DNA of 64,000 nucleotides from Paenibacillus sp. MAEPY2. Its GTDB lineage: Bacteria; Bacillota; Bacilli; Paenibacillales; Paenibacillaceae. Every line of letters starts with the position of its first letter. The stretch's first letter is position 1. Of this stretch, positions 9,079 to 17,794 are shown in pieces. The notes under the pieces are model-generated. The model searched no databases. It saw only the letters and a program-made list of their open reading frames with translations, and was not told where the DNA came from. Made by a program: the position numbers and the translations under genes. The stretch spans positions 62,001 to 126,000 of the forward strand of contig NZ_AWUK01000027.1 in NCBI RefSeq assembly GCF_000499205.1. The letters are read 5' to 3'.

Positions 9079-9933
9079 ATGACTCGTGTTGCGGTAATGG
9101 TCATTCATGGTCTGGGTATGCAAAAGGAAGATTATGCGGATACACTGATTTCGCGTTTGCATAAGGAATTGGATCAGGTTATGGTGTTGCCGGGAGCAGC
9201 CAAGCAGGTTCTGGATATTGAGCCGGTATTTTGGGCTGATGTATTTGAGGAACGGGAAGAGGCGCTGTTTCAGCAGCTTGTCAGCTCTCAGAGATTGAAC
9301 TATCAAGTGCTGCGTCGATTTGTTATCCATTATCTGGCTGATGCTGTCGCGTATCAACCCGTGGAAAATCAAGGTCATAACTATGATGCGGTACATCGTA
9401 CGCTGAATCGGGCGATGCATGCACTTGCACAGCGGAATGGGCCAGATGCTCCCCTCTGTATTATTGCTCATAGTCTAGGGGCAGTGATTGCAAGCAATTT
9501 CTTCTATGATCTGCAATATCCGTCTAGTCGCACACCTTCCATCGTGGATGTGACTTCCGCATTGGAACGGGGAGATACCTTAACGAACTTTTATTCCTTT
9601 GGAACGACGTTGCCGTTATGGAGCTTACGATATCATGATTTTAGCCGGCCAATTCAGGTGCCTTCGCCGCTGGCGGAGCAGTATTTCCCTGGGCTGGAAG
9701 GCGAGTGGATTAACTTTTATGATCGGGATGATATTCTGGGTTACCCGCTGCGCCCTATTGATCCGGCATATGAGGCGGCGGTCAAAGAAGACATGGAAAT
9801 CAACTCTGGCGGTATAATCGGGAGCTGGAATCCGTTGAGTCATGGCGGATATTTCTCGAATGGAACCATGAATCGTAGAATTGCACAGGGGTTGGCCCGG
9901 ACGTGGACATGGGTGAATCGTGGATCAGGTTGA
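9079..9933 (+). CDS. alpha/beta-hydrolase fold protein, lipase-like
   Basis: About 284-residue protein with an alpha/beta-hydrolase layout. The first strand runs into an oxyanion-type HGLG motif (VMVIHGLGMQK), and a GxSxG-like elbow AHSLG occurs near residue 135 followed by a small-residue helix, giving a plausible nucleophile serine. A later DRDD/DxxxY stretch could carry the acid, and an H in the last third (SHGGYF) could be the catalytic histidine. No signal peptide is present, so it is probably cytoplasmic; the substrate is unknown. The ATG at 9079 is preferred over the upstream frame start at 9034 because GGAGGAGGAG lies just before it. The Cys-cluster gene follows after 29 bases and probably shares its transcript. 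Confidence 0.75.
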   Translation: MTRVAVMVIHGLGMQKEDYADTLISRLHKELDQVMVLPGAAKQVLDIEPVFWADVFEEREEALFQQLVSSQRLNYQVLRRFVIHYLADAVAYQPVENQGHNYDAVHRTLNRAMHALAQRNGPDAPLCIIAHSLGAVIASNFFYDLQYPSSRTPSIVDVTSALERGDTLTNFYSFGTTLPLWSLRYHDFSRPIQVPSPLAEQYFPGLEGEWINFYDRDDILGYPLRPIDPAYEAAVKEDMEINSGGIIGSWNPLSHGGYFSNGTMNRRIAQGLARTWTWVNRGSG

Positions 9934-9962
9934 ATGTCAGATATGGAGGGAGGACAATAATT

Positions 9963-10226
9963 ATGGAATGCAGGACAGGCTGTGCCGCATGCTGTATCGC
10001 GATTTCGATCTCATCGCCGATACCCGGGATGGCTGACGGCAAGCCGGCAGGTGTGCGTTGTGTACAGCTGACGGAGGACAATCGCTGTGGGATCTTCGGT
10101 CAGAAAGAGCGCCCCGCTGTATGCAGCGGATTACAGGCTTCGGAAGAGATGTGTGGCAGCACAGATCAGGAGGCGTTTGAACGATTGAGCTGGCTCGAAC
10201 AGGAAACTGCCCCGAGTTCAGCGTGA
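9963..10226 (+). CDS. YkgJ-type cysteine-cluster protein
   Basis: 87-residue protein of the YkgJ/CxxCxxCC-type putative metal-binding family. The N-terminus reads CRTGCAACC, then a loop with SPIPGM and GKPAGVRC, then the CGIFGQKERPAVC block, and a late Cys; this spacing is typical of small zinc- or iron-binding proteins of the family. The biochemical role is not known. The ATG at 9963 is preceded by GGAGGGAGGA. It lies 29 bases after the lipase-like gene on the same strand, which suggests cotranscription. Confidence 0.75.
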   Translation: MECRTGCAACCIAISISSPIPGMADGKPAGVRCVQLTEDNRCGIFGQKERPAVCSGLQASEEMCGSTDQEAFERLSWLEQETAPSSA

Positions 10227-10300
10227 CCGAGTTGTTTTGAGAGAAAAGGATAATTATACTTAATATGGAAAAGATTTGAGATAAGAGGGGTATTGGATAA

Positions 10301-10504
10301 ATGGAACTTGCCAAAGGGTTTATAATGATCGTTATGAATATGATTGGAGAACTGTGGATGGGATTCTACAGGCGAAACTCAGACTTCTATGACAAGCAGA
10401 CATCAGGGGCAAAAAGCAAACTTGGCTATTATGCATTTATTATTGTAGCGGCCGCTGTAACCGTGGGCATTGTAAGCTGGATGTATAGTCGGGTTTATTC
10501 ATAA
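10301..10504 (+). CDS. small single-pass membrane protein, unknown
   Basis: 67 residues; I do not recognise the family. There is a hydrophobic N-terminal segment of about 17 residues interrupted by Glu and Trp, a polar middle (RRNSDFYDKQTSGAKSK) and a clear transmembrane helix at about residues 43-62. The ATG has GAGGGG about ten bases upstream, and a strong bidirectional terminator follows the stop at once, which supports it being a real gene. It may be the last gene of the unit that begins with the lipase-like protein. Confidence 0.6.
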   Translation: MELAKGFIMIVMNMIGELWMGFYRRNSDFYDKQTSGAKSKLGYYAFIIVAAAVTVGIVSWMYSRVYS

Positions 10505-10518
10505 CTTGAGCAGACATA

Positions 10519-10565
10519 TAAAAGAGAGTATCCGCAGGCAAAAATCAGGCGGATACTCTCTTTTA
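10519..10565. terminator. bidirectional terminator
   Basis: Perfect 17-base inverted repeat, 10519-10535 with 10549-10565 (core AGAGAGTATCCGC), flanked by A and T runs on the two sides. It separates the converging small-protein and AbrB-family genes. Confidence 0.92.
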
Positions 10566-10579
10566 TGTTCACTTTCGCT

Positions 10580-11707
10580 TTACGTGACCGAAGAGCGGGT
10601 AATCGCTTCTTTTTTCCTCAACATACGCATGAGAATCATCTTTAGGACCGAAGAAACGATAAAGAATATAAATAAGATGCGATACAACTGATATCCAGAC
10701 ACAACCGAGAGGTTAGCATTGACTTCATGAGCCATGATGCTCATCTGATCCATTCCGCCAGGTGCCATGCTCAGCAACGATGTAGCGGCCGAGAGGGAGA
10801 ATATCTTCATTAATATATAGCTCAAGCCAAGCGAACCTGCAATGAGGAGAACACTGCTCGTGATTGCGAGTGTTACGGTCTGCATCTTGCGTTGCAGCTG
10901 CTGAGGACGAAGCATCAGACCCACATGGCTGCCAATCATTAATTGCGAAATGTTAAGCAGGGACGACGGCAGATTGGGTGTGTGCATCGTTGTGCTTAAT
11001 TGAATAACACACATCACGATCATGGGTCCAAGCATAAATGCGGTAGGGAACCGAAGCTTGCGTGCAATCCATGCACCTGCAATACAGAGCGGGGCATAGA
11101 GCAAGATTTCGGGAAAGAGCGCTGCCCATGTTGCTGTCTCAATAATAGGCTGATTCGTTCCCCCACCTGCCGTTCCCCCGATCCATGGACTGAACAGCAG
11201 GAACGGAACACAGAATACAATCATGATGAGCCGGGTTACCTGCAAAAAAGTAACGAGCGTCAGATTGATGGATTTCATCTCTTCCGCAAGGGAGATCATC
11301 TGGGACAGTCCGCCGGGAATGCTGCCAACCAGCAGGGAGGAAAAGTCAAAGTCTGTCAGTTTAGAAGCAACATAGGCGGTCAAGGTACATAATCCGATTA
11401 AGAGTAAGGTCATGAGCAGCATCATGGGAAGCTGGTGCAAAATGCCTTGAAGCGCTTCTCCCGTCAGTGTTAATCCGATGGAGTAACCGACGATTAGAAT
11501 GCCATAGTCCCGAATGGAAGTGGGCCACAAGAGCGGCAGCTTGGCAATCTGTGAACCAACCAGCATAAAAATCATTGGTCCAAGAAGCCAAGGGATGGGG
11601 GTATGGATCGCTGTAAATATGAACCCACCAAGGACAGAGACACCCAAACTCAAAAAAAACCGAAAGACAACGTGGGAACCGAGCTTGTGCATCAGTTCCA
11701 TCTGCAT
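10580..11707 (-). CDS. AbrB-family (AbrB duplication) membrane protein
   Basis: About 375-residue polytopic membrane protein of the 'AbrB family' defined by an internal duplication, sometimes labelled ammonia monooxygenase-like; it is unrelated to the DNA-binding AbrB. Each half contains a P-W-L-L-G-P-M or F-M-L-G-P-M motif (near residues 32 and 220) followed by several helices, and the second half ends in the SMAPGGMDQMS segment; the first half has the matching SIPGGLSQMI. The function is not established. The ATG at 11707 is taken; a GTG at 11752 is in frame, but its AGGAG is adjacent to the start with no spacer. The C-terminus is rich in basic residues. The gene faces the bidirectional terminator. 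Confidence 0.78.
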   Translation of the reverse strand: MQMELMHKLGSHVVFRFFLSLGVSVLGGFIFTAIHTPIPWLLGPMIFMLVGSQIAKLPLLWPTSIRDYGILIVGYSIGLTLTGEALQGILHQLPMMLLMTLLLIGLCTLTAYVASKLTDFDFSSLLVGSIPGGLSQMISLAEEMKSINLTLVTFLQVTRLIMIVFCVPFLLFSPWIGGTAGGGTNQPIIETATWAALFPEILLYAPLCIAGAWIARKLRFPTAFMLGPMIVMCVIQLSTTMHTPNLPSSLLNISQLMIGSHVGLMLRPQQLQRKMQTVTLAITSSVLLIAGSLGLSYILMKIFSLSAATSLLSMAPGGMDQMSIMAHEVNANLSVVSGYQLYRILFIFFIVSSVLKMILMRMLRKKEAITRSSVT

Positions 11708-11857
11708 CGTCTTTCGGCTGCATGGGGTAGATTGAAGTACATGTAAGATCACTCCTGATGATAAGATACAATGATTGATCCTTGAACGGTGATTGGCTTA
11801 TTACGAAGCAGAACAGGAGAGCAGGTCGATCCCGCTATCCTGCTGAATTGCTGTCAT

Positions 11858-13189
11858 TTATCTGTTCGCCGTAATTACACGGGCAGAAGGCTTCGGTTCT
11901 TTGAACATCATATAGTACATTAGCGATGAAATCACGTATAAACTGCCTGTAATGCTGAACGTGATTGCATAACCCCAATATGTGCCATAAGTGGTCACAA
12001 GATAGGATTGAACAGGTCCCATGGTCGCCCATCCAATCATAAAGGCAGTCTGCATCAGAGAATTGGCGATTCCACGGCGTTTATCCGATACTCTGTCCAC
12101 CAGAATGGCGGATTGAATCGGATTGGCCGCATTCATCAGTGCTTGTCTGAACAAGAAACTCACCGAAGCGATGAGCAGCAGATTCGTGAAGCCGGTTAAC
12201 AGCAGGAAGGGCAGCGACATGACCTGGAAGATGACGACAGCCCGAACACTTCCCACCTTAGCCGCAAGTGTGGGTCCAATCAGCATCGATACAATGGTCA
12301 TGATCTGACCCAATGAAATTAGCAGACTCATGGCACTTAAAGACACCGAAAAACGGTTGGTAAAATACAGATTGAGATAAGGCACAACCAGTCCGGAACC
12401 AAATCCGATCAATAATTGGGTGATGACAAATTGTCCAATCAAACGGGAATCTTTCTTTTGGCTAAGGGTATCGTTCTTGCTGTCTTGTTCTGCAGAATGA
12501 ACGACACCCTGTTTACCATCACTTGCAGATGTTGCAGATTCAGTGACAGGTTGTACCGGAGTATCCGCTTGCGGTGCCTTCTTATCCTCGGATACAAATA
12601 ACATCGGGATAAACGCAACCAGCGTGGCTGCCCCACCCACAAACAATACCGTTTGCAGACCCGTGACTTTGGCAAGTCCTGCCGTATGAAGCAGGTCTGC
12701 AAACACGCCGCCACCCAAGCTGCCAAGGACCTGAGAAGCAAGCACGAGGGAGGAATAATAGCTGAACATCTTCAGTCGTTGACTCTTCTTCACATTCTCA
12801 GCGAGGAAAGGAATGGCCAGTACCTGAAATACGCCAGCAAAAAGTCCCGAAAATACAGCAAACCAGATCAGTCCGCTGGCAGAATAATCGAAGGAGCGGC
12901 CAATCAGGAAGATTCCGCTGAACAAAGCGCCGGTAATCAGGAGCCGTTTGCGGCTGAAAAAATCGCCGCAGAGTCCAATGGGAACAAACATAATCGCTGT
13001 TGCAAGTGATTGAATACTTACAATCTGGCCGTTCATTGTATCATTATAGCCGAGACCCTGAATGTACAGATTGTACAAGACAGAGAACATGCCATTTCCG
13101 ATCTGATACAAGATACTTGCCAGAAAAAACAATTGAATATTGCGGGACCAGCCCCGAATTTCAGCATGAATCTGTTGTAAAAGTCTCAA
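11858..13189 (-). CDS. MFS transporter
   Basis: 443-residue major facilitator protein with twelve predicted helices in two six-helix halves. The cytoplasmic loop 2-3 of the N-half carries GDFFSRKRLLI, a variant of the MFS G-x-x-x-D-R-x-G-R-R motif. A long hydrophilic central loop (about residues 205-250, rich in Gln, Ser, Asp and Lys) separates the halves. The C-half has a matching loop DRVSDKRRGIANS. The substrate cannot be read from sequence; general drug/sugar efflux-like MFS is the best label. The start is TTG with GGGGGAAA before it. It points the same way as the AbrB-family gene but is 150 bases from it. Confidence 0.82.
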   Translation of the reverse strand: MRLLQQIHAEIRGWSRNIQLFFLASILYQIGNGMFSVLYNLYIQGLGYNDTMNGQIVSIQSLATAIMFVPIGLCGDFFSRKRLLITGALFSGIFLIGRSFDYSASGLIWFAVFSGLFAGVFQVLAIPFLAENVKKSQRLKMFSYYSSLVLASQVLGSLGGGVFADLLHTAGLAKVTGLQTVLFVGGAATLVAFIPMLFVSEDKKAPQADTPVQPVTESATSASDGKQGVVHSAEQDSKNDTLSQKKDSRLIGQFVITQLLIGFGSGLVVPYLNLYFTNRFSVSLSAMSLLISLGQIMTIVSMLIGPTLAAKVGSVRAVVIFQVMSLPFLLLTGFTNLLLIASVSFLFRQALMNAANPIQSAILVDRVSDKRRGIANSLMQTAFMIGWATMGPVQSYLVTTYGTYWGYAITFSITGSLYVISSLMYYMMFKEPKPSARVITANR

Positions 13190-13266
13190 GTGGTTTCCCC
13201 CAGTCTGCCTGTGCAGTAATTTCAGTTTAACAGGAATAGGGGATTTGCGGAAGAATTGACCATTGT

Positions 13267-13977
13267 TTATTTTGTCATAGGAGACTCCAGCACACGGGCA
13301 ATTACGAATCCATCATAACCTTTACTGCCTACAGTCTGAAGTGCTGTCGCTTCAAGACGCGGGTTATCCGCAATTAATTTCAGGAAAGATTGAACGCCCA
13401 AAACTCTGCGGTCCGTACTGTCTGCATTGATAACTTCACCGTCCCTGACGATGTTGTCACCAATGATCAGACTTCCCGGGCGAGCCAGACGCAGTGCCCA
13501 TCTCAGATAATCAGGATTACTTGGTTTGTCAGCATCAATGAAGATAAAATCAAAGGGCTCCCTGTATTCTTCCTGAACGTCGGGAAGAGTAGTCAGAGCC
13601 GGACCTACTCGAAGATCAACCTTGTGCATAAGTCCTGCACGCGTAAGATTGGTTCGTGCCATATCTGCATGGTGTGGCTCAGCCTCCAGTGTAACGATGC
13701 TTCCGTGTTCGGGAAGGGCCCTTGCCATCCAGATCGTACTGTATCCGCCAAGTGTCCCGATTTCGAGCACACGTGCTGCGCCTTGTATTTGAAGCAGGAG
13801 CTGAAGGAGTTTCCCTTGATTGGGCGTTACATCATGGGCGGGCAAGCCGGCTTCTGTATTTGTACTTAGAGCCTGCTCCAGAAGGGAATCTGAGGGAATT
13901 AATAAGGCGTTCAAATAGTCGTCGACTTGACCCCAGGTTTGCTGTTGAGCAGAAACATTCAGATTGTTCATCGTCAT
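13267..13977 (-). CDS. SAM-dependent O-methyltransferase
   Basis: 236-residue class I methyltransferase of the catechol/caffeoyl-CoA O-methyltransferase type. The SAM-binding loop is seen as VLEIGTLGGYST near residue 80; the metal/substrate region FIFIDADKPSNPDYL (around 145-160) and GDNIVRDGEV correspond to the Asp and Asp-Asn metal ligands of this family. The physiological acceptor is unknown. The ATG is preceded by GGAAAGGA. It is transcribed divergently from the LysR-type regulator 132 bases away, the classical arrangement in which the regulator controls its neighbour; that control is inference. Confidence 0.85.
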   Translation of the reverse strand: MTMNNLNVSAQQQTWGQVDDYLNALLIPSDSLLEQALSTNTEAGLPAHDVTPNQGKLLQLLLQIQGAARVLEIGTLGGYSTIWMARALPEHGSIVTLEAEPHHADMARTNLTRAGLMHKVDLRVGPALTTLPDVQEEYREPFDFIFIDADKPSNPDYLRWALRLARPGSLIIGDNIVRDGEVINADSTDRRVLGVQSFLKLIADNPRLEATALQTVGSKGYDGFVIARVLESPMTK

Positions 13978-14109
13978 CTGTTCCTTTCCGATTGCATGTA
14001 TTGGATTTCATACTTCAACTATAAAGTGAACAGATATATAAATAAAATATATATTATGTATGTTAATATAACTTTAGATTATATATTTCAAGTGAAGGAG
14101 GTGTAAGGC

Positions 14110-15003
14110 TTGAATTTGCACGGATTACGATTGTTTCATGCCATCGTGAGATTTGGCGGAGTTACGCGTGCGGCGGAAGAACTCAACATTAGCCAGCCAG
14201 CGGTATCCTCCCAGGTGAAGAAATTTGAGCGGGAACTGGGCATTCAATTATTCGCTTCGGAGGGGAGAAGACTGGTCCTTACCGATGCAGGAACACAATT
14301 AACAGGCTATGCGGAACGTCTGTTCATGCTGGAACAGGATGTCGAGAACTTTGTAGAGGATTTTCGGGCGGGCAAAAAAGGGCTGATTCGTCTTACCGCA
14401 ACCTATTTGCCATCGAATTTTCTGCTGCCGGGCTGGATTGCCCGTTTTAAGCAGATGCACGAGGATGTGGAGCTGGTAGTGAGCACAACCAATACCCGGA
14501 TGGCTTTTGACCAACTGCTGCGTTATGAGGCCGAGATTGCGGTGTATGGTGGAAGTGGCATTACACATTCAGGTATCCATTGGGACGAATTGTTTGAAGA
14601 TGAAATGTGGTTTGTCGTCCATCCTGATCATCCTTACGCGGGGAAAGAAATTGAGCTTCAGGAGATGGTAGCGGAGCCCTTCATCATGCGCGAAGAGGGC
14701 AGTGCTACACGGGAGCGTCTGGTTTCTCTTTGCACAACAAACAACCTGGCTGCTCCCCGCATTGCGCTTCAGTTTAATGGATTGAACGAAACGATCAGTG
14801 CGGTAAAAGCAGGGTATGGAGCCAACTTTATTTCTTCTCTTGTTGTAAAGGAAGATGTCCAAGAAGGCAAGCTGGCACGTGTATTCGTTCGAGGTGTGCA
14901 GTTGAAAAACACGGTAGCCGTATGTACACGAGCTGGGGAAGTGTTATCTCCTGCCGCACAGCATCTGGTTGAACTTATCAGACAGGAAGCATCATTAATG
15001 TAA
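14110..15003 (+). CDS. LysR-family transcriptional regulator
   Basis: 297 residues. The N-terminal winged helix-turn-helix is clear (residues 1-60: GGVTRAAEELNISQPAVSSQVKKFE), followed by a linker helix and a periplasmic-binding-like effector domain from about residue 90. The start is TTG with GAAGGAGGTG upstream, the strongest ribosome site available. The effector domain resembles those of CysL/CbbR-like regulators only in general terms, so no ligand is proposed. It diverges from the O-methyltransferase gene; the 132-base gap is AT-rich and could hold both promoters and a T-N11-A site. The downstream DUF1275 gene converges on it. Confidence 0.87.
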   Translation: MNLHGLRLFHAIVRFGGVTRAAEELNISQPAVSSQVKKFERELGIQLFASEGRRLVLTDAGTQLTGYAERLFMLEQDVENFVEDFRAGKKGLIRLTATYLPSNFLLPGWIARFKQMHEDVELVVSTTNTRMAFDQLLRYEAEIAVYGGSGITHSGIHWDELFEDEMWFVVHPDHPYAGKEIELQEMVAEPFIMREEGSATRERLVSLCTTNNLAAPRIALQFNGLNETISAVKAGYGANFISSLVVKEDVQEGKLARVFVRGVQLKNTVAVCTRAGEVLSPAAQHLVELIRQEASLM

Positions 15004-15030
15004 TAAAATAGTAGAATAATCTTATAAGAG

Positions 15031-15759
15031 CTAGCTTTGCATGTCATCCGTCGCTGTTTTGGCTGTTCTCCTGGAGTATAAACGGGCGTATAGGGTGACA
15101 CCACCAACGATGAGAACAGGGATCCAGACTGCCGTCATAGGTACGTGGTGGAATAGAATCGCAGCTAGAATAACGCCGCCCAAATAGATCACCACGGCGC
15201 CTGCGCGAAGGTACGCATCTGCTGACAGTGCTCTGACCAGTGAGCGAATATTGGCATGTCTCAGCCGCTGAAGAATGCTTACTGCATCCTCAACCACGGC
15301 GGCCAGATTATTAGTGAGCACGGTCGTTGAGATACCGGCAATCCCAATGCGGCGCGCAGCAGTCGTTTGCATCCCCATAGCCGCGGCGAGGATGGCAATG
15401 AGCATATAGGACAATTGTTCCGAATAAGGACTGATCATCGCGATGGCAAAGAGCAGAAGCAATATACTTTCTACAGTGAACACCGTTGTAACCCGGGAAG
15501 ACCAGCCATTTTTCGTCTGCACACGTCCGATCATATGTGCCGCTATGGCATTTCCGGCAATAAAACCAATGAGGGCAAGCAGTGCGCGCAGCACAACAAA
15601 TTCCTGAGCACGGGCAATCGCAATCCCCAGCAGCACAATATTGCCCGTCATATTGGCTGTAAGCACATGCCCCAGTCCCAAGTATCCGATCACATCGACC
15701 ATTCCGGCAGACAGGCATAGCAGCAGCATCGCGTACTTTTGGAGGGTATTTTGATTCAT
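15031..15759 (-). CDS. DUF1275 (YoaK-like) membrane protein
   Basis: About 242 residues with six or so hydrophobic helices. The N-terminal block AGMVDVIGYLGLGHVLTANMTGN is the DUF1275 signature; the family is widespread in bacteria and its function is unknown. I place the start at the ATG 15759 because AAAGGACGG lies just upstream; the longer frame from 15843 adds a polar stretch with no family character. The gene converges with the LysR gene, with only 27 bases between stops and no evident terminator. Confidence 0.82.
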   Translation of the reverse strand: MNQNTLQKYAMLLLCLSAGMVDVIGYLGLGHVLTANMTGNIVLLGIAIARAQEFVVLRALLALIGFIAGNAIAAHMIGRVQTKNGWSSRVTTVFTVESILLLLFAIAMISPYSEQLSYMLIAILAAAMGMQTTAARRIGIAGISTTVLTNNLAAVVEDAVSILQRLRHANIRSLVRALSADAYLRAGAVVIYLGGVILAAILFHHVPMTAVWIPVLIVGGVTLYARLYSRRTAKTATDDMQS

Positions 15760-15893
15760 AATTATCCGTCCTTTCCAAAAAACGTAACCCCTCCAGTATA
15801 CATCCACAACGCATGATCCTTCAAAATGAAGTTCATGATGCAATTCAAACTTCTCATATCAGCAAACATGTTTAAATCGTCTCTAGCTTAAAG

Positions 15894-16784
15894 CTAAGGT
15901 GCGGCAAGCCAGTCAAACATATTGTTCACCGCCGCCTCATGCACCTTCTCCTGAAAACGATGATCCTGTCCCCCATAAGCGTGAAACGTAACGCTCACGC
16001 CTCTGCGTTTCAGCCAATGATACATCCGGGTTCCATGACTGTAATTCACCTGTGTATCCGACGTGCCATGCATAATCAGCACAGGACAGTGAAGTTTGTG
16101 TGCCTTCGACAAGGGAGAACGGGCGAGGTAAGCTTCCGGAACGGAACGTGGCGAACCGCCAAGCACTCTTTTCAATGTACGTCTCAAGTCGGTTCGTTCA
16201 TGATAGGTGCGTTCCACATCGGCGACACCGCTCCAAAGCACCAGTTTATGTATCTGCCCAGGCCCTTCATTGTAGGTCGTTGCAGTATGTACGGCATTAA
16301 TGGCTCCACGAGAAAATCCCATCATTGAAATTCGTTCTGTATTGGCAAAGGGCCACTCCTGAACGAGCCGGTAAGCGGCATGCACGTCTTCGGTATCTCG
16401 ACCGCCATACTCGTCATGCCCTTCGCCACCCTCGTTGCCACGATAGGATGGAGCAAAGACGATATAACCTTTATGTACAAATTGCTCCAGCCAAGCAGTA
16501 TTTACCCCACCATAGTTGCCCAGCCCGCCGCGGCAATAGATCAGAACCGGCCAACGTGCACCATTCCCGTCCAAAGTGTGTTGTTTTGCAGGAGGATAGC
16601 GGCTTGTGAGCTGTTGTACTTGCATGGATTGTTGTGATAAGGCGAAGCCTGAAAGGGCAGAGCTGGTATATGCTTTTTCATATGCTGAAAAGGCGGGGAG
16701 GGGGCAACCGTCCGGCAGGCCTAAATAGCCTTTTACCCGGAGCGCATCGGACGAATATGTCACATGATAGAGCAGGGAGATCAA
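15894..16784 (-). CDS. alpha/beta hydrolase, prolyl-oligopeptidase-like (S9) fold
   Basis: 296 residues. A hydrolase core begins near residue 75 (PVLIYCRGGLGNYGG, oxyanion region), followed by a FAPSYRGNEGGEG segment, the nucleophile elbow MGFSRGA near residue 155, an Asp in HGTSDTQVNYSH and a final His in GGQDHRF. These match cytoplasmic peptidase/esterase members of the S9C-like group, but the beta-propeller found in true oligopeptidases is absent, so a small-molecule esterase or dipeptidyl activity is equally likely. The TTG start has a purine-rich stretch directly before it with poor spacing; a GTG seven codons later is an alternative. It is a stand-alone gene. Confidence 0.75.
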   Translation of the reverse strand: MISLLYHVTYSSDALRVKGYLGLPDGCPLPAFSAYEKAYTSSALSGFALSQQSMQVQQLTSRYPPAKQHTLDGNGARWPVLIYCRGGLGNYGGVNTAWLEQFVHKGYIVFAPSYRGNEGGEGHDEYGGRDTEDVHAAYRLVQEWPFANTERISMMGFSRGAINAVHTATTYNEGPGQIHKLVLWSGVADVERTYHERTDLRRTLKRVLGGSPRSVPEAYLARSPLSKAHKLHCPVLIMHGTSDTQVNYSHGTRMYHWLKRRGVSVTFHAYGGQDHRFQEKVHEAAVNNMFDWLAAP

Positions 16785-17003
16785 CCTCTTTCATCTGAAA
16801 TGGGATGCCAATGGAAAATGTTCCTTCTTTAGGATGCGCCTAAACGAGGTTCCCATACCTTCCAGTCAGCAACGAGGGTTCGTTGCGAGAAATTCGTTTA
16901 TTGGCTCCATATGATTTATAATGGTTCAGGAGACATGTGGATTGACCGATGTCCTCTTATTCATAAAACTAACTTTAGTGTGCACGAAGAAAGGAAGAAA
17001 ACC

Positions 17004-17753
17004 ATGATGAACGCTCCACATCCGATTGATCAATTCAAGAAATTCAAATACGAAATTACGAGATTTATGATGATCTATAAATTTGCTTTGGATCAAATGG
17101 AGACCAAAATTGAGGTGCTGAAGGAAGAATTCCAGTCCCTGCATGATTACAGCCCGATAGAACATACGAAATCCAGATTGAAGTCACCTGAGAGCATTAT
17201 GAACAAGATGTTCCGCAAAAATCATGAGTTAACCTTTGAAAGTATCAAGAATAATATTAAGGATATCGCTGGCGTACGCATTACCTGTTCCTTTATTTCA
17301 GACATTTATCGCATTAAGGATATGTTGTGCAACCAAAGTGATCTGCGTGTGCTGGAGGTAAAAGATTATATCCAGAATCCGAAGCCAAACGGCTACCAAA
17401 GCCTTCATCTTCTGGTGGAGGTGCCTGTTTACATGTCTAATGGAGAAGAACGGGCGTGTGTGGAAATTCAGATTCGGACGATTGCGATGGATTTCTGGGC
17501 GAGCCTGGAGCATAAAATCTTTTATAAATACAATAAGGATGTTCCCGAGCGTTTGACCAAAGAACTGAAAAGTGCAGCGGACTCTGCGAACGCACTGGAC
17601 CAGCAAATGGAGAGGCTGCACCGGGAGATTCAGGAAATCAAGGATGCCGAGAACGATCGGGATGAAGAAGAGCTGCGTCGTATTATCATTAACAATCAAC
17701 AGTTCACACTGCCTTCCAACCTGCTCAAGCTGCTGGGAGACGGAGAACACTAA
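17004..17753 (+). CDS. small alarmone synthetase (RelQ/YjbM-type GTP pyrophosphokinase)
   Basis: About 249-residue RelA/SpoT synthetase-domain protein without hydrolase, TGS or ACT domains, so a small alarmone synthetase that makes (p)ppGpp from GTP/GDP and ATP. Motifs seen: KSRLKSPESIMNKM (G-loop region), DIAGVRITCSF, NPKPNGYQSLH, VEIQIRT and AMDFWASLEHK. A charged, coiled tail (residues about 190-235) may support oligomers. The ATG at 17004 (or 17007) is chosen because AAAGGAAG precedes it; the longer frame from 16911 adds non-conserved residues. A Bcr/CflA exporter follows after 41 bases. Confidence 0.87.
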   Translation: MMNAPHPIDQFKKFKYEITRFMMIYKFALDQMETKIEVLKEEFQSLHDYSPIEHTKSRLKSPESIMNKMFRKNHELTFESIKNNIKDIAGVRITCSFISDIYRIKDMLCNQSDLRVLEVKDYIQNPKPNGYQSLHLLVEVPVYMSNGEERACVEIQIRTIAMDFWASLEHKIFYKYNKDVPERLTKELKSAADSANALDQQMERLHREIQEIKDAENDRDEEELRRIIINNQQFTLPSNLLKLLGDGEH

Positions 17754-17794
17754 GGAAAAGAGAACTACCGCAGGGAAAGGAATATGTTATTCAT

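Noticed and set aside
11705..11771. 16-codon leader peptide overlapping the AbrB-family start
   Set aside because: It has a fair ribosome site but no sign of attenuation structure or conserved residues; chance cannot be excluded.
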